This document shows positions 1 through 7,242 of a stretch of DNA of 64,000 bases, in pieces. A program made the position numbers and the translations under genes. Source of the stretch: Pleodorina starrii. Lineage: Eukaryota; Chlorophyta; Chlorophyceae; Chlamydomonadales; Volvocaceae. The stretch is from NCBI GenBank assembly GCA_030267565.1, contig BRXU01000068.1, positions 114,210 through 178,209 on the forward strand, in the 5' to 3' direction. Every line of letters starts with the position of its first letter. Position 1 is the first letter of the stretch. The notes beneath the pieces were generated by a model, which saw only the letters and a list, made by a program, of their open reading frames with translations, searched no databases and had not been told where the DNA came from.

Positions 1-415
1 ACAGCGCGTCCCGGATGACGCCTTCGGACGCGTCTGGGTCAGCGGCCAGAAGCGCGTCCAGGGTCATCAGGATGCCGGACGTGCAGAACCCGCATTGCAG
101 GCCGTGATGGTCGCGGAACGCCTGTTGCAGAACCGACAGGCGGCCCGTTTCCGCGGCAAGCGCCTCGACCGTGCGAATATTCATGCCTTCGGCCTGCGCG
201 GCCAGGACAAGGCAGGCGCGGGCCGGGGCGCCGTCGATCTGGACGGTGCAGGCCCCGCAGACGCCGTGTTCGCAGCCGACATGGGTGCCGGTCAGACCGA
301 TCTCGTGGCGCAGGACGTCAGACAGCAGCATCCGGTTTTCCACTCGGACGGTCTGTTCGGTGCCGTTCACGCGGAAGGTGACTTCGTGGCGGGACGTGGC
401 ATTCAGGACTGGCAT
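1..415 (-). CDS. Molybdenum hydroxylase small (2Fe-2S) subunit, CoxS-like, partial
   Basis: The gene runs off the left edge of the window, so its C-terminus is missing. Translation from the ATG at 415 gives a plant-type ferredoxin fold with the cluster motif CEHGVCGAC, followed by the start of the second [2Fe-2S] domain with the CGFCTSG motif. This is the electron-transfer subunit of xanthine dehydrogenase/CO dehydrogenase-type enzymes; it passes electrons from the molybdenum site to FAD. The ATG lies inside the 3' end of the medium-subunit gene (13-base overlap), which implies translational coupling in an M-S order after L. The substrate cannot be read from this subunit. Confidence 0.9.
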   Translation of the reverse strand, partial: MPVLNATSRHEVTFRVNGTEQTVRVENRMLLSDVLRHEIGLTGTHVGCEHGVCGACTVQIDGAPARACLVLAAQAEGMNIRTVEALAAETGRLSVLQQAFRDHHGLQCGFCTSGILMTLDALLAADPDASEGVIRDAL

Positions 416-1242
416 CGGGCGGCTTCCGCTTTGGCTTGGTGGATGACATGGCGGCCGAGGCGCCGGGTGATCTCGCGGCGATAGGCGGCCGAGGCGTGCA
501 GGTCGTCACGCGCGTTCAGCGACCAGGCGATGTCGTTAAGCGCATCGTCCAACCCATCGTCCCGACCTGCGCCCAGGTCGAAGCGCCGCGCGACATCATC
601 GACCCCGCCCACCGTCAGGCTGACCCCGTCGTCCGAGGCGACGGCGGCTACGGCCACGATGGCAAAGTCGCCGTGGCGCCGACCGATTTCCTGGAAGGCG
701 AAGCCTGTTCCCGGCGCGGCGGTTGGATAGCTGACCGCCTCGATCAGCTCGTCGGGTTCGCGCGCGGTGGACATCATGCCCAGGAAGAAATCCTCCGCCC
801 GGACCGTTCGCGCCTTTCGGCGGGTCCGCAGGTGGACCTTGCCTTGCAGTGCGATCAGGCACAGGGGCAGCTCGGCACTGGGATCGGCATGGGCTATCGA
901 CCCGCAGACAGTGCCACGGGCGCGTGTCTGGACATGGCCGATAAAAGGGATTGCACGGGCCAAAAGGGGCTGCTTGCTGACAAGGTTCGGCAGTTGCTCC
1001 AGCTGTGCCTGGCGGACGGCGCAACCGATGCGGAGTTCACCTTTCTCCTCCTCGATCCGGGCAAGGTCGGGCAGCCGCGCCGCGTCGATCAGCACCTTGG
1101 GCTTGGCCAAGCGCATATTCAGCATCGGGACCAGCGTCTGCCCCCCGGCGATCACGCTGGCGTCAGACCCGTGTTCGGCCAGCGCGTCCAAGATCTCCTG
1201 CCGCGACTGCGGGCGAACAAAGGAAAAGCGTGCGGGTTTCAT
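403..1242 (-). CDS. Molybdenum hydroxylase FAD-binding medium subunit, CoxM-like
   Basis: 279 residues, the usual length for CoxM/CutM flavoproteins. The N-terminal MKPARFSFVRP start is typical. Near residue 32 the segment AGGQTLVPMLNMRLA is the FAD pyrophosphate-binding signature (AGGQSL family), and CGSIAHADPSAELP near 113 is the second FAD motif. The C-terminal third is the CO dehydrogenase flavoprotein C-terminal domain. The start codon overlaps the stop of the large-subunit gene by four bases (ATGA), and its own 3' end overlaps the small-subunit start, so the three genes form one minus-strand operon. The flavin relays electrons from the iron-sulfur subunit to an acceptor. Confidence 0.92.
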   Translation of the reverse strand: MKPARFSFVRPQSRQEILDALAEHGSDASVIAGGQTLVPMLNMRLAKPKVLIDAARLPDLARIEEEKGELRIGCAVRQAQLEQLPNLVSKQPLLARAIPFIGHVQTRARGTVCGSIAHADPSAELPLCLIALQGKVHLRTRRKARTVRAEDFFLGMMSTAREPDELIEAVSYPTAAPGTGFAFQEIGRRHGDFAIVAVAAVASDDGVSLTVGGVDDVARRFDLGAGRDDGLDDALNDIAWSLNARDDLHASAAYRREITRRLGRHVIHQAKAEAARCQS

Positions 1243-4223
1243 CTGCGCCCCCGGAAAAGAAGGAAAATCCGTTTCAGGAAGGACGGGCGGCCTGTCCCGC
1301 CGCCGCCTGCGTGCCGCGCCAGACTCTGGAAGAACTGGCCGATGATGACGCGCGCCGCGCCGTCCAGAAGACGCCCCCCCACCGAGGCGACCTTGCCCCC
1401 GACCGTTGCGACATAGGAATAATGCAGCCGCGTGCCGCCGCCTGGCAGGTCGGACAGCCGGATGACCCCGGTGCCCCCTCCCGAGCCCAGCCTTCCCGTA
1501 ACGGCTCCCGTCAGTGTCACGCTATTCAGGTGGTCGATGTCGGACAGCCTGACGTCGGCCTCGTATTTATCCTTCACCGGACCCACGCCCAGCGTCACGG
1601 TCGCGGTAAAATGGTCCGGCGACAATTTCTGCACACCATGCGCGCCGGGAATGATGGCGGCCAGCGTCTCGGCTTCCAGCAGCATGTGCCAAACAGCTTC
1701 ACGCGGGGAGGAGACGTCAGCCTCACCCTCGCCTGTCAGCGCCCGCTCGCCCGGTTTCGCCTTGGCCTTCACAGGTTTGGCGATTGGCTTTGATGGCGGA
1801 CGTTCCTCCCCTCCGATCATCGCCAGCACCTTGGATGGTGTGATGGGAAGTGTGATGTTTTCGCACGACAGGGCGTCGGCGACGGCATTGGCGATGCAGA
1901 CGGGGGTTGACATACAGTTGCCCTCGGCCACGCCCTTGGCGCCCAGAGGCGTGAATGGCGAGGGCGTTTCGAAATGCAGGATCTGGATGTCCGGGGTCTC
2001 CATGACCGTCGGGATCAGATAGTCGGCCAAGGTCCCGCTTTCGAAGGATCCGTCCTCGGCATAGACAAATTCCTCGTAAAGTGCGGCGCCGACAGCCTGC
2101 AGGAAGGCGCCGCGGATCTGACCGTCCACCATGCCGGGATGCAGAATGCGCCCGCAGTCATGCATCGACACATAGCGGTCGATCCTGACCTGCCCGGTCA
2201 ACCGGTCGATCTCTACCCCGCAGAAGTCGAAAATGAACCCATGGCAGAGCGAGGAATTCACCTCGTCCTTCTCGTTTGGCGCAGTGAGTTCCGGAGGTGA
2301 CCAGAAGACCGTCTCGCTGATCGCCTGGCCGATGCCCTCGGGCAGGGTACCGGGCGCCCAGTGCGAGGTGCCTGCAAGCCGGCCGAAGGGGATCGCGGCG
2401 GCGGGATTTTCGCGGTCGAACACCTTGCCCCCGGCGAAGGTGATCGCCTCGGGGCCGCAGCCCAGTTGCTGCGCGGCCATTTTAGCCAGCTTTCCGCGAA
2501 GCTGCTGCGCGGCCAGGCTGACGGCGCCCGCGACGGCGGCGGCAAAGCGGCTGGAATAGTTGCCTGCCGCGATGGACCAGGGGTCGCGGCTGGTGTCGAC
2601 ATCGACGATGGCGCGGATGTCGCCCATCGGCAGGCCCAGGATGTCGCCCACCACCTGCGCAAGCACCGTCCGGTGGCCCTGTCCCTGCGGGACCGAGGCC
2701 GTCTTGACCGTCACCGTCCCCATCGGATCGACGGTGATCGTACCGACCGCTTGCGCGCCGTTCTTGGGGCCGGCCTTGGCCCGCTGGTCGGGAGTCAAGA
2801 CCGTGGTGATATAGCCCATGTTCGAGACCGAAGGCTCGACCGCCACGCAATAGCCGACGCCGTAAAGCCGCCCCTCGGCCCGCGCCGCGTCCCGAAGGGC
2901 AAGAAGCTTGTCCAGTTTTCCTGCATGCGCGGCGGTATAGAGGGCCTTGCTGTAATCCCCGGAGTCCATCAAGGCGCCCGTCGCGGTGCGATATGGAAAG
3001 TCACCTGTTGGGACCAGGTTGCGGCGGATCAGTTCTAGCGGGTCGATGCCCAGTTCCAGCGCGATCTTATGGACAAGCCGCTCCAGGGCGAAATAGACCT
3101 GCGGTCCACCAAAGCCGCGGTTCAGCCCGGTCGGGGTCTTGTTCGTCAGTACGACCCGGTTGCGGATCGACACGTTGCGGATCGCATAGGCACCCGTCAT
3201 GTTCCCGTGCATCCGGTACAACGTCGCCGGTTCCGGCGCGCGCAAATGGGCCCCGCAATCCTCGACCTGATCCCATTCGAGCGCCTGGATTCGGCCTGTC
3301 CCGTCCACCGCTGCCGAAAGCGTCGTGACCCGGTTGGTTGCAGACACCGACGCCGACAGATGCTCCAGCCGGTCCTCGATCCACTTGACAGGGTAGCCCG
3401 CCACCTTGGCCGCGACACCGGCCAGGATGACATAGGGGAAAACACCCTGCTTGACCCCGAACGACCCGCCGCTGTCTGGAGGCGTCCTCAGCCGCAGGCG
3501 GTTGCCGGGCACGCCCAGCGAACGCGCGATTACCGTGTGGATCGAGAACGGACCCTGGAAGTTCGCGGTAATGTCGAAAATGTCCTCGGACGGCAGGTAT
3601 TCCGCAACGACGCCGTAACATTCCATAGGGGTGCACGAGTTGCGGGGGTAGGTGACCGAGATCGACACCCGGTGCGCTGCCTCTGCAAAGGCAACATCGG
3701 GATCGCCATAGCGGAAGCTGCGCTCCGAGATCAGATTGCCCCCCAGCGACGGGTGCAGCACCTCAGCCCCCGGGGCGAGCGCCTCCATCGGATCGACCAC
3801 GGCGGGCATGGTCTCGTATTCGACGCGGATCAGGTCGACCGCATCTTCGGCCACATAGCGGTCTATGGCCACCACCATTGCGACCGGCTCTCCGACATAG
3901 CGGACGCGGTCGCGGGCCATCGGCCATGCCTCGACATCCGCCTTGACGCCCACCGTCATCGACCGGGTCAGCGCAGCGACATCATCCCCTGTCAGGACGG
4001 CAACGACGCCGGGCAGCGCGCGAGCGTCTTTGGTGTCGATGGAGATAATCTTGGCGTGGGCCTGATCCGCCCTTAAAAAGGCGATGTGTCGGGTATCTTT
4101 TCGTTGCGGCAGATCATCTAGGTATCGCCCGTTTCCGGTCAGCAGCGTCGCATCCTCGACACGCGCGACGCTCTGACCGACCAGCGTTCCTGCGTCACCG
4201 ACAAGAGATGTCGTGTGTAACAA
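1239..4223 (-). CDS. Molybdenum hydroxylase large subunit fused to a C-terminal CoxG/SRPBCC domain
   Basis: 994 residues, about 200 longer than ordinary CoxL-type subunits. Residues about 20-140 are the aldehyde oxidase/xanthine dehydrogenase a/b hammerhead domain. Residues about 150-790 are the molybdopterin-cytosine-dinucleotide-binding domains, with GGSFGVKQG and RGFGGPQV. The CO dehydrogenase active-site motif AYxCSFR is absent; the corresponding place reads LNRGFGGPQ, so CO is unlikely to be the substrate. After a Lys/Pro/Ala-rich linker (about 795-815) comes a CoxG-like domain starting near GEGEADVSSPREAVWHML and ending in a basic tail. CoxG is normally a separate membrane-recruiting protein, so the fusion may anchor the enzyme. 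First gene of the L-M-S operon. Confidence 0.88.
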   Translation of the reverse strand: MLHTTSLVGDAGTLVGQSVARVEDATLLTGNGRYLDDLPQRKDTRHIAFLRADQAHAKIISIDTKDARALPGVVAVLTGDDVAALTRSMTVGVKADVEAWPMARDRVRYVGEPVAMVVAIDRYVAEDAVDLIRVEYETMPAVVDPMEALAPGAEVLHPSLGGNLISERSFRYGDPDVAFAEAAHRVSISVTYPRNSCTPMECYGVVAEYLPSEDIFDITANFQGPFSIHTVIARSLGVPGNRLRLRTPPDSGGSFGVKQGVFPYVILAGVAAKVAGYPVKWIEDRLEHLSASVSATNRVTTLSAAVDGTGRIQALEWDQVEDCGAHLRAPEPATLYRMHGNMTGAYAIRNVSIRNRVVLTNKTPTGLNRGFGGPQVYFALERLVHKIALELGIDPLELIRRNLVPTGDFPYRTATGALMDSGDYSKALYTAAHAGKLDKLLALRDAARAEGRLYGVGYCVAVEPSVSNMGYITTVLTPDQRAKAGPKNGAQAVGTITVDPMGTVTVKTASVPQGQGHRTVLAQVVGDILGLPMGDIRAIVDVDTSRDPWSIAAGNYSSRFAAAVAGAVSLAAQQLRGKLAKMAAQQLGCGPEAITFAGGKVFDRENPAAAIPFGRLAGTSHWAPGTLPEGIGQAISETVFWSPPELTAPNEKDEVNSSLCHGFIFDFCGVEIDRLTGQVRIDRYVSMHDCGRILHPGMVDGQIRGAFLQAVGAALYEEFVYAEDGSFESGTLADYLIPTVMETPDIQILHFETPSPFTPLGAKGVAEGNCMSTPVCIANAVADALSCENITLPITPSKVLAMIGGEERPPSKPIAKPVKAKAKPGERALTGEGEADVSSPREAVWHMLLEAETLAAIIPGAHGVQKLSPDHFTATVTLGVGPVKDKYEADVRLSDIDHLNSVTLTGAVTGRLGSGGGTGVIRLSDLPGGGTRLHYSYVATVGGKVASVGGRLLDGAARVIIGQFFQSLARHAGGGGTGRPSFLKRIFLLFRGRR

Positions 4224-4282
4224 TCCTGCATTCCTCCCCTGGCCGAGGCGTGAACCTCGGTCTTCTCAGAAGGATGCAAGTT

Positions 4283-4318
4283 GCCCGCGGACAAGACGAT
4301 ATCATACTGTCCGCGGGC
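4283..4318. promoter_or_regulatory. Perfect 11-bp inverted repeat between AraC gene and cox operon
   Basis: GCCCGCGGACA at 4283-4293 and TGTCCGCGGGC at 4308-4318 form a perfect inverted repeat with a 14-base spacer. It lies between the end of the AraC-type gene and the start of the large-subunit gene, both on the minus strand. There is no T-tract on either side, so an operator or attenuator is more likely than an intrinsic terminator. Confidence 0.5.
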
Positions 4319-4341
4319 TTACCCAGTTGTCTCATTATTTA

Positions 4342-5208
4342 TTATTCAGCGACCGCGCTGCGCCAAGTGGTCGGATAGCTGCCAGCATGATCGTGGAAGA
4401 AGCGCGAGAAGTGGGCGGGGGCAGAGAAGCCTAGATCGTCGCTGATCGACAGCATCTTCGCATTCGGCTGCGAAACAATGGAAATCGCTCTCTCGATCCG
4501 CACTGCATTGGCGTAGAGTTTCGGTGGAATGCCGATACTATCCTCAAACATGCGGTAAAGATGCGCGCGGGAAACTCCTACTTTCCGCGTCAGAGTGCCG
4601 ACGTCGCTATAGATCGCGGGCTCTTGCGAGATCAGCGACAGGGCACGCCGCACGGGGGGCAGCAGCGAGCTGCCCCGGGCAAGTTCCCTCAGCGACCGAC
4701 GCAATGTCTGCTGATCAGTAAGGGTGCACACGAGATGCTTCATTAGCTGTGACAAGCAGGCCACGTGTTCGGCTGTCTGGACAGGATGTAACACCATCAG
4801 TTGCGCCAGCTCCCGTACATAGGAGCGGGCCGTCCGATCGAGCAGGACATGGTTTCCTGAAAAAATCTGCGTGTTGGGCATATATTGCCAGTCGAAGCAG
4901 TAAGATGCCAGCCACGCGGGCTCGATATAGAAAGCGAGGATGATGGTGGGGGGCTTCTTCGGGTCGTGGACATAGGAATGAGGCTCCCATGCGTTCATGA
5001 CGACGCCCAGTGTATCGGTTAGTGCGACATTTACACCGCGCACCTCGAAAAAGGTGTCGGCTCCTTCGGCTTTCACCAAAAAATGGACATGGTGGTGCGC
5101 ATGCCGAACCAGCGGGCGGTCCATGTCGAGCAGACACACGCGTCCGAACTCTCCCCGAATGACACGCAAAGCATTGGACAATTCTCGCCCCCTTTCCGCT
5201 GCCAGCAT
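4342..5208 (-). CDS. AraC-family transcriptional regulator
   Basis: 288 residues. The C-terminal ~100 residues carry the two helix-turn-helix motifs of AraC/XylS proteins (VGTLTRKVGVSRAHLYRMFEDS, then SISDDLGFSAPAHFSRFFHDHAG). The N-terminal half is a cupin-like sensory domain with a His-rich stretch (RHAHHHVHF) that could bind metal or ligand. It sits directly upstream of and co-oriented with the molybdenum hydroxylase operon, with a 118-base gap holding an inverted repeat, so it is the likely regulator of that operon. The inducer is unknown. Confidence 0.9.
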   Translation of the reverse strand: MLAAERGRELSNALRVIRGEFGRVCLLDMDRPLVRHAHHHVHFLVKAEGADTFFEVRGVNVALTDTLGVVMNAWEPHSYVHDPKKPPTIILAFYIEPAWLASYCFDWQYMPNTQIFSGNHVLLDRTARSYVRELAQLMVLHPVQTAEHVACLSQLMKHLVCTLTDQQTLRRSLRELARGSSLLPPVRRALSLISQEPAIYSDVGTLTRKVGVSRAHLYRMFEDSIGIPPKLYANAVRIERAISIVSQPNAKMLSISDDLGFSAPAHFSRFFHDHAGSYPTTWRSAVAE

Positions 5209-5254
5209 GGATATGTAGTTAATTCCTGCGGCAAATGCAACAAAACTGCTACTT

Positions 5255-5789
5255 GTTCAGTCCCGGCATCGGGCGCGCCGGTTCGGGATCTCGTCCGAGA
5301 CGGCGGAGCAGCTTCAGTTGGCCCTTGACCAGCGAGATCGCCGCCGCCGCGATGACGGCACGGATGAAGCTGCCGGACATCGAGGAGAAGGAAAGACCCA
5401 GACGCTGTCCGATCCCGGACCACATCCCCCGGATGGAGGTCGAACTGACCCCCAGGGCCAATGCCTGCGCTGATTGTGGCGGGCGCCCGCGCCGGATCGC
5501 TGAGAATGTGACTGACGAACTGGAATATGCCCCCGGGCGGTTCATCGTGAACCGGATTGTCTGTCCGCGCCTGACCTGTTCTTGCTGCAAACGCTTCGTG
5601 CAAACGCCGCTGCCCTCGCGCCCGATCGAGCGCGGCCGCCCAGGGCCGGGTCTCTTGGTCCATGTGCTGGTCAGCAAGTATGCTGATCATCTACCACTCT
5701 ATCGCCAGAGCCAGATCTTTCGACCGGGAGGGGCTCGACCTCAACAGATCGACCCTGGGCGACTGGGTCGGCAAATCCAAACCCCGCCG
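5255..5789 (+). pseudogene. IS66-family transposase TnpC, N-terminal remnant
   Basis: Three reading frames in succession match the N-terminal half of IS66 TnpC: an RHRARRFGISSE segment from about 5268, the zinc-ribbon segment (CADCGG ... CPRLTCSCCKRF) from about 5336 to 5725, and a last piece ending STLGDWVGKS before 5785. At least two frameshifts break it, and the catalytic half is missing. Homology stops exactly where the copy-1 repeat begins (about 5790). A C-terminal remnant of an IS66 transposase lies on the other strand at 60667-61385. Confidence 0.8.
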
Positions 5790-5802
5790 CCCGCTGTAAA
5801 TC

Positions 5803-5837
5803 ATCCTTTGCTTTTTGCTGCCCGGAATGCAAAGGAT
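5803..5837. promoter_or_regulatory. Inverted repeat upstream of XRE-methyltransferase copy 1, likely autoregulatory operator
   Basis: ATCCTTTGC (5803-5811) and GCAAAGGAT (5829-5837) are a perfect 9-bp inverted repeat with a 17-base spacer, ending 7 bases before the ATG at 5845. The right arm includes an AAAGGA that could also act as the ribosome binding site, so a bound protein would block translation and transcription together. The same repeat precedes copy 2 (62195-62229), and a degenerate form precedes copy 3. The gene codes for a double-XRE protein, so self-binding is plausible. Confidence 0.55.
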
Positions 5838-5844
5838 CCTTGAC

Positions 5845-6717
5845 ATGGACACTCTTCTGGCAGCCCGCCGCGCGCGGGGCATGACGCAGGGCAACGTCGC
5901 ACGGGCGACGGGGATCAGCGTGCCGACGTTGCGGGCGCTGGAACGGGGCGAGGGTGGGCTTGGCCCATTGGTTGCGATCATGGGGGTGCTGGGCCTGCGC
6001 TGGGGATGGGTTCCACATGGCGAGGATGCGGCGGCTGCCCTGGCGGGGCGGCGCAAGGCGCGGGGAATCAGCCAGGCGGAACTGGCACGGCGGATCGGCT
6101 GCAGTCGACCGACGCTGATCGCGCTGGAGCGCAGGCTCGCAGGCAGCGTCGCGACCCTGGCGCGGGCGCTGCAGATCCTGGGGCTGCGGCCGATGCTGCG
6201 CGGCGTGGCACCGGTCGGGCGCGGCCTGGTGCCGGCACGCAACGCGCCGGCTCGGGACCTGGTGATGACGCCGCCGGAACTTGCAGCCGCGGTAATCGGG
6301 CATTTCGCCCCGGGCCTGAGCGGCCGCGTGCTCGATCCGGCGCGGGGGCAGGGGGCGTTCCACGATGGCTTCCCGGCCCATCTCGATCGGCACTGGTGCG
6401 AGATCGGCGAGGGCCGGGACTTCTTCGACTGGCACCAGCCGGTGGATTGGGTGATGACCAACCCGCCCTGGTCGCGGCTGCGCGATTTCACCCTCCATGC
6501 GATGCGGATTGCACCGGACATCGTCTGGCTGGCGCCGCTGACCAACCTGACGACCAAGGCGCGGTTGCGCGATCTCGAGGCGAACGGCTTCGGCATCGCC
6601 GAACTGGTGAAGATCGACACCCCGAGAGGTTGGCCGCAAAGCGGGTTCCAGCTGGTCGCGGCACATCTCCGAAAGGGTCACGCCGGCAGCTGGACGGTGT
6701 CGCGGCTGGGGGTGTGA
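5845..6717 (+). CDS. Tandem XRE helix-turn-helix / adenine methyltransferase-like fusion, copy 1
   Basis: 290 residues from the ATG at 5845, chosen because all three copies in the window align from this Met. Residues ~5-50 form one XRE HTH (RARGMTQGNVARATGISVPTLRALERG reads through helices 2-3), and residues ~63-112 form a second (ISQAELARRIGCSRPTLIALER). Residues ~135-290 resemble small class I N6-adenine DNA methyltransferases found in prophages: motif I VLDPARGQGAF at 162-172, an acidic CEIGEGRDFFDW segment, catalytic NPPW at 206-209, then a GFQLVAAHLRKG strand. No target-recognition or helicase domain is present, so DNA specificity may come from the HTH pair. Function is inferred; neither the fusion nor its biological role is known to me. 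Confidence 0.8.
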   Translation: MDTLLAARRARGMTQGNVARATGISVPTLRALERGEGGLGPLVAIMGVLGLRWGWVPHGEDAAAALAGRRKARGISQAELARRIGCSRPTLIALERRLAGSVATLARALQILGLRPMLRGVAPVGRGLVPARNAPARDLVMTPPELAAAVIGHFAPGLSGRVLDPARGQGAFHDGFPAHLDRHWCEIGEGRDFFDWHQPVDWVMTNPPWSRLRDFTLHAMRIAPDIVWLAPLTNLTTKARLRDLEANGFGIAELVKIDTPRGWPQSGFQLVAAHLRKGHAGSWTVSRLGV

Positions 6718-6768
6718 GGCCTTATGCATGGCTCTGGCGGTGAAAGCGTCGGAGCGGCGCATGAGGAA

Positions 6769-6791
6769 ATGAACATCCCTTCAAATCTTCA
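6769..6791 (+). repeat. Dispersed site TGAA-N6-TTCA-WWTCTTCA, site 1
   Basis: ATGAA, then CATCCC, then TTCAAATCTTCA, 52 bases after the stop codon of XRE-methyltransferase copy 1. The same layout with other N6 sequences recurs at 39448, 39650, 40727, 46099 and 63161, always in this orientation. The site lies inside the ~1-kb block duplicated at 62175-63215. Confidence 0.7.
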
Positions 6792-7242
6792 ATCGAACAT
6801 GCCGCGCCAGGGGTGCGTGAGAAGGGCAGGACGGAACAGAGGTTCGTCCTGCCGCTGAGGCCATTCCGGCGGCTGCCCTCGCTTTCCCGGCCAGGAGGAC
6901 CGCCGATGCCGACGATGCTTGCCCTGATGACCTGTCTTTCTCCGCGCCGCTTGCGCCATTGGCGGGGCAGAAGGCCGAACGCAGGTGATGTTCGTTCTTG
7001 GAAGGTGAGGTGAGGGGGCCTGCCGGACATGGCCAGCGCGGAAACGGCCCCACACACACGGGTCGCCCAGAAGATCCGCCGGTGCGGGGTCGAGGGCGAG
7101 GATTCTCTCGACCTCGCTCTCGGTCATGAGCAGGTTCGCCAAAGGGATCTGATGAGAGAGACACGCCGGAAGAGGCCGCGGGATATCTGCCGCAATCCTG
7201 ATCCTGGACCACCCTGAACTCCGATCTGACCGGGGGTGGCGA
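6792..7242. other. Gap without a convincing gene
   Basis: Homology with the copy-2 locus fades by about 6820. A minus-strand frame starting MANLLMTESEVERILALDPAPADLLGDP (ATG at 7142) looks protein-like for about 35 residues and then degenerates; it may be the start of a decayed gene, which I do not recognise. No clear promoter was identified for the copper operon that begins at 7243. Confidence 0.4.

Noticed and set aside
1239..4223. True aerobic CO dehydrogenase
   Set aside because: The AYxCSFR active-site motif is missing, so only a general molybdenum hydroxylase call is justified.
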